Part shown: positions 1-7,438 of the stretch, in pieces
Layout of the letters: every line of letters begins with the position of its first letter
How positions within the stretch are numbered: position 1 is the first letter of the stretch
DNA from: Inhella proteolytica
GTDB lineage: Bacteria; Pseudomonadota; Gammaproteobacteria; Burkholderiales; Burkholderiaceae_C
Assembly: GCF_016093275.1 (NCBI RefSeq)
Contig: NZ_JAEDAK010000026.1
Coordinates: forward strand, 1-37,447
DNA length: 37,447 nucleotides
Direction of reading: 5' to 3'
Notes under the pieces: model-generated
Databases searched by the model: none
What the model was told of the DNA's origin: nothing
What the model saw: the letters and a program-made list of their open reading frames with translations, nothing else
Position numbers and translations under genes: made by a program

Positions 1-216
1 CCCGCCGCGCCTGCAGCACCGGCCGCCACCACCGCCCCGGCCACCAAGGCCACGGCTGCGGCACCGGCCGCCAGCGCTGCCGCCACCGCGGCCCCTGCCG
101 CAGCCGCAGCCCCCGCGGCACCGGCCAAGGCCGCCGCCGCGAAGAAGGTGCATCCCACCAAGGCGCCCGCCACGCCCGCCGTGCCGCCGGCCCCGGCCAA
201 GCCCGCCACGCCGTAA
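1..216 (+). CDS. C-terminal tail of an Ala/Pro/Lys-rich protein (5' truncated)
   Basis: Frame 1 is open from the first base and stops with TAA at 214-216. The 71 visible residues are almost only Ala, Pro, Thr and Lys, with short basic patches (AKKVHPTKAP). Such a tail is disordered. It occurs at the end of DNA-binding histone-H1-like proteins, of PHA granule (phasin-type) proteins and of some envelope proteins, so function cannot be assigned from it. The coding frame is supported by the stop followed 22 bases later by an intrinsic terminator. The real N-terminal domain lies outside the window. Confidence 0.6.
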   Translation, partial: PAAPAAPAATTAPATKATAAAPAASAAATAAPAAAAAPAAPAKAAAAKKVHPTKAPATPAVPPAPAKPATP

Positions 217-237
217 GCACGAACTGGCCCTCAGCCA

Positions 238-262
238 ACGGCCCTGCGGGGCCGTTTTCTTT
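238..262 (+). terminator. intrinsic terminator after the Ala/Pro-rich gene
   Basis: A 7-bp stem (ACGGCCC at 238-244 with GGGCCGT at 249-255) closes a 4-base loop. It is followed by a T-rich run (TTTTCTTTT, overlapping the stem end). It lies 22 bases after the stop codon and upstream of the AraC-type gene. Confidence 0.8.
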
Positions 263-375
263 TCCGGGATCCAGGGAGTGCCTTCCGCCATGCCCCCGGG
301 TTCGTGGGGTATTCCCGCCGCAACCCGGAAAAACCTCAGGTTCGGTTGCCGAATTTTTGGATCCAATATTCAATT

Positions 376-1194
376 ATGCAAACGCGACTCGCCCCCTTCC
401 CCCTGCTGCGCCCGCTGCCCCCCGCAGCGGCGCCGCGTGGCGCGCAGGCGGACGCGGCGCAAACCCTGCTCGGCCCCTGCGACCTCAAGCTGGTGGAGCA
501 GTTGTTCGATCAGCTGCCCGATGTTGTGTTCTTCGCCAAGGACCTTCAGGCCCGCTACGTGGCGCTGAACCACAGCCTGGTGCGGCGCAGCGGCCAGCGC
601 AGCAAGCAGGCCCTGCTGGGCCGAACCGCGGCGCAGCTGTTCCCGGGCGCGATGGGTGAGACCTTTCTGGCCCAGGACCGCAACGTCATCAAGAGCGGCA
701 AGCCCATCCACCGCTACCTGGAGCTGCATGTCTACGCCAACCGAGAGCCCGGCTGGTGCCTGACGCAGAAGCTGCCCCTGCACGACCCGCAGGGCGCGGT
801 GGTGGGCGTGGCCGGCATCTCGCGCGACCTGGGCCTGCCGGACCGCAACAACCCCGTCTACCCCCAGGTGGCGGAGGTGGCGGAGCAGCTGCGCCGCAAT
901 TTCTCCGAGCCCCTGCAGCTGACCGAGCTGGCACGTGGCGCCGGCCTGAGCCTGGACCGCCTGGAGCGCCTGTTCCAGCGCATCTTCGAGATCACCCCGC
1001 GCGAGATGCTGTTGCAGGCCCGCCTGGACGCGGCCCGCGCGCTGCTGGAAAACGAACCACGCCTGAGCGTGGCCGCGATTGCCGCGCAATGCGGCTACAG
1101 CGATCACAGCGCCTTCACGCGCCAGTTCCGCGCCACGACCAGCCTGACGCCAAGCCAGTACCGGGCCTTGGTGGTGCAGCGCGCGGCCGCCTGA
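376..1194 (+). CDS. AraC-family transcriptional regulator with N-terminal PAS domain
   Basis: A 272-residue DNA-binding regulator. Residues about 35-155 look like a PAS fold: 'LFDQLPDVVFFAKDLQARYV' is a typical PAS opening and 'VVGVAGISRDL' a typical PAS exit. Residues about 170-268 form the double helix-turn-helix of the AraC/XylS family, with the second-helix signature 'VAAIAAQCGYSDHSAFTRQF' and the closing 'TPSQYRAL'. The start at 376 was chosen because homologous sequence begins shortly after it. An in-frame ATG at 304 would add 24 residues that look like translated leader. No clear Shine-Dalgarno precedes 376. The PAS half suggests sensing of a small ligand or cofactor, but no haem- or flavin-binding residues can be asserted. 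The gene is convergent with the peptidase gene that follows, so its target is not obvious. Confidence 0.85.
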   Translation: MQTRLAPFPLLRPLPPAAAPRGAQADAAQTLLGPCDLKLVEQLFDQLPDVVFFAKDLQARYVALNHSLVRRSGQRSKQALLGRTAAQLFPGAMGETFLAQDRNVIKSGKPIHRYLELHVYANREPGWCLTQKLPLHDPQGAVVGVAGISRDLGLPDRNNPVYPQVAEVAEQLRRNFSEPLQLTELARGAGLSLDRLERLFQRIFEITPREMLLQARLDAARALLENEPRLSVAAIAAQCGYSDHSAFTRQFRATTSLTPSQYRALVVQRAAA

Positions 1195-1278
1195 GATTCC
1201 ACCGGCAACCTTTGGAGCAAGTCCGAGGGCGCGGGGTGGGCACCTCGGCGGCCTGATCTCGCTCTGACCAACGCAGGC

Positions 1279-3375
1279 CTACTTCATCAAGGTATCAATC
1301 AAGAACGAGTAGCTGAGCGCCCACATCGCCGCCGCCTGCGCGTTGTTCGCCGCCCCGGCGTGGCCACCCTCGCCGTTTTCCCAGTACAGCACCTTGTGCC
1401 CCTGGCTCTGCATCAGCGCCACCATCTTGCGGGCGTGTGCGGGGTGCACGCGGTCGTCGCGGGTGGAGCTGGTGTAGAGGATGGGCGGGTACCGAGCGTC
1501 CGGCTTGCTGTTGTGATACGGCGAGTAGGCGCCGATGACTTCCCAATCCGAAGGCTGATCGGGGTCACCGTACTCGGCCATCCATGAAGCCCCGGCCAGC
1601 AGGCGGTGGTAGCGCTTCATGTCGGACAGCGGCACCTGGCTGACCACGGCGCCGAACAGCTCGGGCCGCTGCTGCATGGCCACCTGCACCAGCATGCCGC
1701 CCAGGCTGCCGCCCAGGATGCCGAGCTGCTTGGGGGTGGTCAGGCCGCGGCGCTGCAGGTCCTCGGCCACGGCGATGAAGTCGTCGTAGCTGCGCTGCCG
1801 GCCGGCCTTCTGGGCCGACTGGTGCCAGCGCGGCCCGAACTCGCCGCCGCCGCGGATGTTGGCCAGCACGTACTGCCCGCCCCGCGCCAGCCAGGCGCGA
1901 CCGGTGATGCCGCTGTAGTTCGGGCGCATCGAAATCTCGAAGCCGCCGTAGCCGTACAGCAGGGTCGGACGCGGGCCGTTCGCCGCCTGGGCGCCGACGA
2001 CGAAGTAGGGCACGCGCGTGCCGTCCTTCGAAGTGGCGTGCAGCTGCTGCACCTGCAAGCCCGCGGCGTCGAAGAAGGCCGGCAGGGTCTTCAGCGTCTG
2101 GCGCGCGCTGCGCCCGGCCTCGCCCAGCTCCAGCGTGCTGGGCTGCAGGAAGCTGGACTGCGTGAGCAGGTAGGCATTGCTGCTGCGGCCGGCCAGCGGG
2201 CTCACCCACAGCGAGGCAAAGGCCGGCGTCTCGATGCGGCGCTGCACCCAGCGGCCACGCTCGCGCCGCCACTCGCTGAGCTGCTGGCGCACCTCGTCCA
2301 TGTGCACCAGCAGCAGGGCGTCGCGGGTGCGGGTGACGGATTGCAGGCCGCTGCGTTCATGCGGCTCGAACAGCAGCTGGAAGTCCTTGCCCTGGCCGGC
2401 CATGAAGGCGGCCAGCGGCGTGGCCAGGAGCGAGCCAGCCTTGAAGCTGCGGCCGCCCACCTGCCAGTCCGAGCGCAGCTCGATCAGCAGCTGGTCGCCA
2501 AAGGGCGTGACCGTGGCGTCCAGGGGTTTGGGGATCTCGCGCAGCTTGCCCCTTTCCAGCAGGTACTGCTCGCCGTCGAAGAAGCCGCGGCGGCGTTCCA
2601 CCACCACCCGACTCCCTTCGGGTCCGGAATCCGTCCAGGTCCACAGGCTCATGTCGCTGGGCGGGATCTCCAACAGCGGCTTGGCCTGGTCCAGCGCCTG
2701 GCCGCGCTGCCAGAGCTTGAGCTGGCGCGGGTAGCCGGATTCCGTCAACGTGCCGGGGCCGAAGTCGGTGTAGACGGCGACATGGTTGCCATCCACCCAG
2801 CTCAGGCCCCCCTTGGCCTCGGGCAACACGAAGCCGCCCGCCACGAAGGCACGCGTGCCGGTGTCGAACTCGCGCACCACGCGGGCATCGGTGCCGCCGC
2901 GGCTCAGGGACACCAGGCAACGCCGGTCCTTCGGTGCCAGGCAGCTCACGCCCTGCCAGACCCAGCTCTCCCCCTCCTGCTGCGCCAGCTGGTCCAGGTC
3001 CAGCACCGTCTCCCATTCGGGTTGGGTCCGCTGGAAGTTGGCCAGGCTGGTGCGGCGCCACACCCCGCGCGGGTGCGCGGCGTCGCGCCAGAAGTTGTAG
3101 AGCTGGCCGTCCCCAAGCTGCTGGACGGCCGGGATGCGGGACGGGGAGTCCAGCACCTCCTGGATCTCGCGCTGCAGCTGCGGGTACACGGGCAGGGCCT
3201 GCAACGCGCCTTCCGCCTGCTGGCGCTGCCGCGCCACCCAGGGGTCCACGTCCGCGCCCGTCACCGCCTCCAGCCAGAGGTAGGGGTCCGGAGCATTGGA
3301 ATCGGCCGGAGCCGCCCCGGCCGAGGCGGCCAGGGCCAGCAGCGCGCTCATCAGGGCGGAGCGCGCGCCGCTCAC
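1279..3375 (-). CDS. Secreted prolyl oligopeptidase family (S9A) serine peptidase
   Basis: A 698-residue peptidase expected to cleave short proline-containing or modified peptides in the periplasm. The C-terminal alpha/beta-hydrolase domain shows the nucleophile motif GGSLGG (Ser about 557), the acid in 'RDDRVHP' (Asp about 640) and the His in 'EGGHAGA' (about 672), in the order and spacing of S9A enzymes. The N-terminal ~400 residues would be the beta-propeller gate. The start is taken as GTG at 3375. It overlaps the TGA stop of the upstream receptor gene (GTGA), has GGAG 8 bases before it, and yields an Arg followed by an Ala/Leu-rich signal peptide ending near 'AASAGA'. An ATG at 3351 is the alternative and would give a signal peptide without the basic residue. 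Coupling to the TonB receptor suggests import followed by digestion of a peptide. Confidence 0.9.
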   Translation of the reverse strand: MSGARSALMSALLALAASAGAAPADSNAPDPYLWLEAVTGADVDPWVARQRQQAEGALQALPVYPQLQREIQEVLDSPSRIPAVQQLGDGQLYNFWRDAAHPRGVWRRTSLANFQRTQPEWETVLDLDQLAQQEGESWVWQGVSCLAPKDRRCLVSLSRGGTDARVVREFDTGTRAFVAGGFVLPEAKGGLSWVDGNHVAVYTDFGPGTLTESGYPRQLKLWQRGQALDQAKPLLEIPPSDMSLWTWTDSGPEGSRVVVERRRGFFDGEQYLLERGKLREIPKPLDATVTPFGDQLLIELRSDWQVGGRSFKAGSLLATPLAAFMAGQGKDFQLLFEPHERSGLQSVTRTRDALLLVHMDEVRQQLSEWRRERGRWVQRRIETPAFASLWVSPLAGRSSNAYLLTQSSFLQPSTLELGEAGRSARQTLKTLPAFFDAAGLQVQQLHATSKDGTRVPYFVVGAQAANGPRPTLLYGYGGFEISMRPNYSGITGRAWLARGGQYVLANIRGGGEFGPRWHQSAQKAGRQRSYDDFIAVAEDLQRRGLTTPKQLGILGGSLGGMLVQVAMQQRPELFGAVVSQVPLSDMKRYHRLLAGASWMAEYGDPDQPSDWEVIGAYSPYHNSKPDARYPPILYTSSTRDDRVHPAHARKMVALMQSQGHKVLYWENGEGGHAGAANNAQAAAMWALSYSFLIDTLMK

Positions 3376-6167
3376 AGGCGCCACTCCATGCCGAGCTTCA
3401 CCACGCGGCCATCCAGCGGCAGGGCGGTGTTGGGCCGGTACTGGGTGGCGGTCTTCTGGTCCCAGAGGTTGAAGATGTTCAGGGACAGGCTGAGGTTCTT
3501 CATCGGATCGACCTTGGCCCACAGCGTGGTGCGGGTGTTGCTGGGCACCGCGCAGCCACCGGCCGGCACATCGCGCCCCTCGCAGCCTTCCTCGGTGTTC
3601 TGCGAATCCAGGAAGCCCCAAGCCAGGCGCGTGCCCTTGGTGTGTGCGATGCGCGCCCCCACGCTCCAGCGGTCCTGCTTGAAGCCCAGGCGCACGGCCG
3701 CCGCCACGCGCGGCACGCCGCGCCAGCCGACGTAGTTCTGCGAGTACTTGTTGTCCACCTGGTCCCAGCCGTGCTGGCTGATCAGGTAGGCCAGCTCGGC
3801 GCCGGCCTCGAACTGGCCGATCGCCGTGCGCCACTTGCCGCGCAGGTCCGCATCCACACCCGAGACCTTGCTGCGGTTCTGGTTCTGGTACTGCGCGCCG
3901 ATGGTCTTGATGGGACCGACGGCAAAGCCCAGGGTCTGGCCGGAGAGTTCCTTGATGCGGGCGGCGATGTCCAGGTCCTGCGCGGTGAGCGCGCCGCGCT
4001 GCACCAGGCCGCTGAGGCGGTCCTCGTCGGCCAGCACGCGGTCCACGTCGCGGGTGCCGATCTCGTCGCGGCGCTTGATGTGGTAGTAGTCCACCGCCAG
4101 GCTCAGCTCGCGCGTGGCCTGCCAGACGAACCCGGCGCTGAGGTTGTTGCTGTGCTCGGGCTTCAGATCAGGGTTGGGCGTCACTGCGGCGGGGAAGCTC
4201 ACCTCGCAACCCAGGGCGCGGGCGGTGCTGGCCAGCACCTTGTCGCCGGCGTTGCCGGTCTTCAGGATGGTCTCCATCTGCTTGGCGGTGTCGCAGCGCT
4301 TCGGGTCCACGTAGCCGTTGTTGAACCAGGAGGCGCCGCCATTGCCGGTCTCGGGCAGGCTGGGGGCACGGAAGCCCTGGGTCACGGTGCCGCGCACCAG
4401 CAGCTCGCTCACCGGCCGCCAGGCCAGAGAGAACTTGGGCGTGACGGCGCCGAAGCCGTCCAGGTCCTTGTCGCCGCGCAGCGCCGCGCTCAGCTCCAGG
4501 GTCTTGCCCAGCGGCACCGCCAGTTCGGCGAAGGCGGAGACCTGGTCGCGCTCGCCGTCAATGGAAACGCCCGAGAACTGCACGATGCGGGCCTGCAGGA
4601 TGTTGTCCATGCTGCGGTGCCAGAACTCCTCGTGGCGCAGCTCGGCACCCAGGGCCAGCATGACCGGCTTGTCGCCCAGGCGCATCAGCTCGCGCGAGGC
4701 GCGCAGGTCCACAAACTGCTGCTTGTACTCGCCGTCCGAACCCATCTCGGGGAACATCTTTTCCAGCAGGGCCCGCGGGTTCTGCTGGCCGAACTTGTAC
4801 TCGCCGCTGACGATGGCGTCGTAATAGGCATAGCGGTCGCGGTAGAGGTGCTGGCGCTGCGAGGCCCGCGAGCGCATCAGGCCCAGCGCGGCGTCCACGT
4901 CCCAATCGCCCCACACGCCCTCCACCCCGCCCAGCAGCCGGTACTGGGTCGAGGCGCCGACGTTCTTGAACATGTCGGGGTGGTCGGTGAAGCGGTAGTT
5001 CAGGCCGATGGGGAAGCTGAAGGGGTTGCTGGCATGGCCCACCGGCAGCTGCGGGTCGACGAAGCTTTGCATCTCGCCCTTGATCGAGTCGTACCAGTTC
5101 AGCGCCACGCCGTTCACATTGCTGCGCGGCAGGGCGGTGTGGTAGTCGGTCTTGATGTCAGCCCCCTGGAATTCGGCGTAGGCGGTCCAGTCGCTGCTGA
5201 GCTTCAGGCGGCCGCCGGCCAGGGCGGTGATGCGCTCGCTCGGCGGCAGGGCGTCGCTGTCCTTCCAGTAGTCGTACCAGCACAGGCCGTCGCGCAGCAG
5301 CGCGGGCGCACAGCCGGGTGCGGCCTGGTTGATGCGCTTGCCAGCCAGCGCCGGGTCGCTGTAATTGGCCGGGTAGCGGCCCACGTAGTTGCCGGGGAAG
5401 GAACCGGTGGATTGGTCTTTGCGCGTCGGGTTCTGCAGCAGGTACCAATCGGGCAGCAGCGGGCGGATGTCCGAGTCCTTGTAGCCATCGCGCTGGTACA
5501 GCTCCACGTGGCCGTAGACGTTGAAGCCCTGCGCGTCCATCGAACCATAGCCGCCGGTCAGCGAGCCGGTGCGGGTCTTGTTCAGGAAGCTGTGGTCGGC
5601 GTTCTGCGTGGCGGCCAGGTTCAGCGCCAGGCCGGTGATGTTGCGGCGCGTGATGATGTTGACCACGCCACCGATGGCGTCCGAGCCATAGATGGCCGAG
5701 GCGCCGTCCTTGAGAACTTCGACGCGCTCAACCACATTGGCCGGGATAGCGTCGATGTTGGTGAAGTTCAGCTGCAAGCCATCGGCAAAGCCATAGCTGG
5801 GCATGCGCCGACCGTTCACCAGCACCAGGGTGCCGCCGGCGCCCAGATGGCGCAGCGAGATGCCGCTGGCGCCGCTGGCCCAGGAGTTGGCGCCGCTGAG
5901 CTCGCTGAGGGCGCTGCCGTCGTTGTTCGTCAGCGTGCCCAGGAAGCCGCTCAGGGTCATCGAGCCGGTCATCTGGATGTCCTCGCGCGTCATCGAGGTG
6001 ACAGGCTGCGAGGTCTCGGACAGGCTGCGCTTGATGTGCGAGCCGGTGACGACCACCCGCTCCAGCGTGTCGGGCTCCTTGGCCTGAGCCAGCAGGGCGG
6101 TGGAACTGAGGGCGGTGCAGGCCAGCAAGCAGGCCTTGACGAGGGGAGACAGCGCGGGGGATTTCAC
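3372..6167 (-). CDS. TonB-dependent outer-membrane receptor
   Basis: A 931-residue outer-membrane beta-barrel receptor for active uptake energised by TonB-ExbBD. It begins with a signal peptide (basic start, then 'ACLLACTALSSTALLAQA') and a TonB-box-like segment 'TLERVVVTGSHI'. A plug domain follows with 'LVLVNGRRMPSYGF' and 'VERVEVLKDGASAIYGSDAI'. The rest is long alternating aromatic barrel sequence that ends in 'GRVVKLGMEWRL'. The last residue is Leu rather than the usual Phe. Several loop Cys pairs (for example in 'APGCAPALLRDGLCWYD') suggest disulfide-stabilised extracellular loops. GTG at 6167 is chosen as start because AAGGA lies five bases upstream; an ATG at 6200 has no such site. 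The substrate is unknown. The overlapping peptidase gene points to a peptide or peptide-containing ligand rather than a siderophore, which is inference. Confidence 0.92.
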   Translation of the reverse strand: MKSPALSPLVKACLLACTALSSTALLAQAKEPDTLERVVVTGSHIKRSLSETSQPVTSMTREDIQMTGSMTLSGFLGTLTNNDGSALSELSGANSWASGASGISLRHLGAGGTLVLVNGRRMPSYGFADGLQLNFTNIDAIPANVVERVEVLKDGASAIYGSDAIGGVVNIITRRNITGLALNLAATQNADHSFLNKTRTGSLTGGYGSMDAQGFNVYGHVELYQRDGYKDSDIRPLLPDWYLLQNPTRKDQSTGSFPGNYVGRYPANYSDPALAGKRINQAAPGCAPALLRDGLCWYDYWKDSDALPPSERITALAGGRLKLSSDWTAYAEFQGADIKTDYHTALPRSNVNGVALNWYDSIKGEMQSFVDPQLPVGHASNPFSFPIGLNYRFTDHPDMFKNVGASTQYRLLGGVEGVWGDWDVDAALGLMRSRASQRQHLYRDRYAYYDAIVSGEYKFGQQNPRALLEKMFPEMGSDGEYKQQFVDLRASRELMRLGDKPVMLALGAELRHEEFWHRSMDNILQARIVQFSGVSIDGERDQVSAFAELAVPLGKTLELSAALRGDKDLDGFGAVTPKFSLAWRPVSELLVRGTVTQGFRAPSLPETGNGGASWFNNGYVDPKRCDTAKQMETILKTGNAGDKVLASTARALGCEVSFPAAVTPNPDLKPEHSNNLSAGFVWQATRELSLAVDYYHIKRRDEIGTRDVDRVLADEDRLSGLVQRGALTAQDLDIAARIKELSGQTLGFAVGPIKTIGAQYQNQNRSKVSGVDADLRGKWRTAIGQFEAGAELAYLISQHGWDQVDNKYSQNYVGWRGVPRVAAAVRLGFKQDRWSVGARIAHTKGTRLAWGFLDSQNTEEGCEGRDVPAGGCAVPSNTRTTLWAKVDPMKNLSLSLNIFNLWDQKTATQYRPNTALPLDGRVVKLGMEWRL

Positions 6168-6279
6168 GGGATTCCTTGAAGGTTCGGGGGGCCGATGCAC
6201 GGGCCGCGAACGTTAGGAATCCGGAAACTTTCTGTCTTGATGCCAGGCCGCAGGCCGACTGCGGGTTTCGGCACAAACG

Positions 6280-6306
6280 ACAAGGGCCTGCAGCGCAGGC
6301 CCTTGT
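6280..6306 (-). terminator. strong hairpin downstream of the tRNA gene
   Basis: A perfect 12-bp inverted repeat (6280-6291 with 6295-6306) around a 3-base loop. It starts 22 bases past the tRNA 3' end on the minus strand. The following minus-strand bases (CGTTTGTG) are only weakly T-rich, so it may act as a terminator or as a 3' processing/stability stem. It separates the tRNA from the receptor gene leader. Confidence 0.65.
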
Positions 6307-6327
6307 GGCGTGGGAATCATGGCCCCT

Positions 6328-6404
6328 TGGTAGGCCGTGTTGGACTCGAACCAACGACCAAAGGATTATGAGTCCTCTGCTCTAACCGACTGAGCTAACG
6401 GCCC
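6328..6404 (-). tRNA. tRNA with CAU anticodon, probably tRNA-Ile2 (lysidine type)
   Basis: A complete 77-base cloverleaf with encoded CCA. The acceptor GGGCCGT (6404-6398) pairs with ACGGCCT (6338-6332), A is the discriminator, and CCA is at 6330-6328. The anticodon loop is CTCATAA, with anticodon CAT at 6370-6368. C4-G69 and C5-G68 are present in the acceptor stem. These are the known recognition pairs for TilS, which converts C34 to lysidine in tRNA-Ile2. The T-arm region also resembles E. coli ileX. Automatic annotation would usually call it tRNA-Met. The elongator Met alternative cannot be excluded without comparing the other CAU tRNAs of the genome. Confidence 0.9.
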
Positions 6405-6433
6405 CGTGGGGCGCGCATTGTCCATCAAGCCTT

Positions 6434-7420
6434 TCAGAGCGCCAGCGAGGGCAGCAGGGTGTGCGCCAGGTCGGCCCGCGAGATGCGCGCCGGGATCTGG
6501 CCGTCCGGGCTGCCGGCGGCGAACAGATGCGGAGAATCGACCAGCTCGATCCAGCGCAGCGCGGGCATGCGGGCGCGCAGGGGCTCGTAGACGGCGCGGG
6601 CCGCGGGGTCGTCGAGCGGAATGCCGCTGACGATGGCGAAGGGCTCGCCGTCCTGCAGCGCGCGGTCCAGCTCGTTCAGGCCCACCAGGCCGTCAGCATT
6701 CAGCCCGGCGCGGCGCAGCAAGCCGCTGGCCTGCACGCGGTAGCGCTCATCGGGTTCGATGATCAGCACGCGCGCGCCCTCCTTCCAGTGGAAGCGCGGC
6801 AGACCCTGCACGTCGATGTCGCCCTGCGGCTGGCCCAGCTGCAGGCGCAGCGCCCAGCTGCCGTGGGCCGGGGCGGGGCGCTCGCAGCGCCAGTCCTCGG
6901 CGCGCGCCAGCCACTGCAGCAGCTGGCCGTGCAGTTCGCCCAGACCCGGGCCGGAGCCCGGGCCGCTGAGCTCGATCACCGCACCCTGCTGGGGCGAGGC
7001 CGCAGGCAGCACGCGCAGGCGCAGGCTGTCGCCGCTGGCCAGGCCGTGGGCAATCATCAGGTCCAGTGCGTGCTGCAGCTGGGCCGGCTCCAGCTCCACC
7101 AGGGCCGGCTCGCCTTCCACCTGCAGACCCAGGCCGCGGCGCTGCAGCTCGGGCAACCAGTGGCGGCGTGCCGCCTGCGCAGCTTCAAGGATGGGCACCT
7201 GCTCCTTGGGCTGCCAGCCGGCCGCTCCCAGTGCATGCACCAGGGCCTGCAGTTCCAGGCCCAGCTGCTCCAGGCGGCCCAGGCGCTCACGCCCGGCCGG
7301 GCTGAGGGCGGACTCCTGCTGCAGTTCCAGGGCCAGCGCCGTCAGGCGTTCGCCCAGGCTGCCCAGCACGCTGGGGGGAACGCCGGCCAGCGGCGAGGGA
7401 TGGGCGGTCGGGACAGGCAT
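6434..7420 (-). CDS. Degenerate histidine-kinase/receiver-like protein paired with GspE-type ATPase
   Basis: A 328-residue soluble protein with the layout of a hybrid sensor kinase but without the active residues. Residues about 15-95 are Leu-rich helices like a dimerisation domain, without a convincing phospho-accepting His motif. Residues about 110-215 resemble a HATPase fold, but the N-box Asn is lost ('LDLMIAHGL') and the G1 Asp is replaced ('IELSGPGSGPG'). Residues about 222-325 resemble a receiver domain: 'RVLIIEPDE' keeps the acidic pair, but the acceptor Asp position reads 'AIVSGIPLDD' and the Lys position appears to be Arg. ATG at 7420 was chosen because GGAG sits 7 bases upstream; a TTG at 7438 is poorer. 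The gene begins 18 bases after the ATPase stop, so both are surely one transcript. A scaffold or regulator role for the ATPase is inference. Confidence 0.7.
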   Translation of the reverse strand: MPVPTAHPSPLAGVPPSVLGSLGERLTALALELQQESALSPAGRERLGRLEQLGLELQALVHALGAAGWQPKEQVPILEAAQAARRHWLPELQRRGLGLQVEGEPALVELEPAQLQHALDLMIAHGLASGDSLRLRVLPAASPQQGAVIELSGPGSGPGLGELHGQLLQWLARAEDWRCERPAPAHGSWALRLQLGQPQGDIDVQGLPRFHWKEGARVLIIEPDERYRVQASGLLRRAGLNADGLVGLNELDRALQDGEPFAIVSGIPLDDPAARAVYEPLRARMPALRWIELVDSPHLFAAGSPDGQIPARISRADLAHTLLPSLAL

Positions 7421-7438
7421 GGAAGCTCTCCTCGTCAA

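Noticed and set aside
1279-6167. A lasso-peptide gene cluster
   Set aside because: No precursor peptide, cyclase or leader peptidase gene accompanies the receptor and peptidase in this window.
1606-6179. Very long open frames on the plus strand opposite the peptidase and receptor genes
   Set aside because: They lie antisense to genes with complete conserved motifs and encode low-complexity His/Gln/Ala/Arg-rich sequence; this is the usual effect of high GC on the opposite strand.
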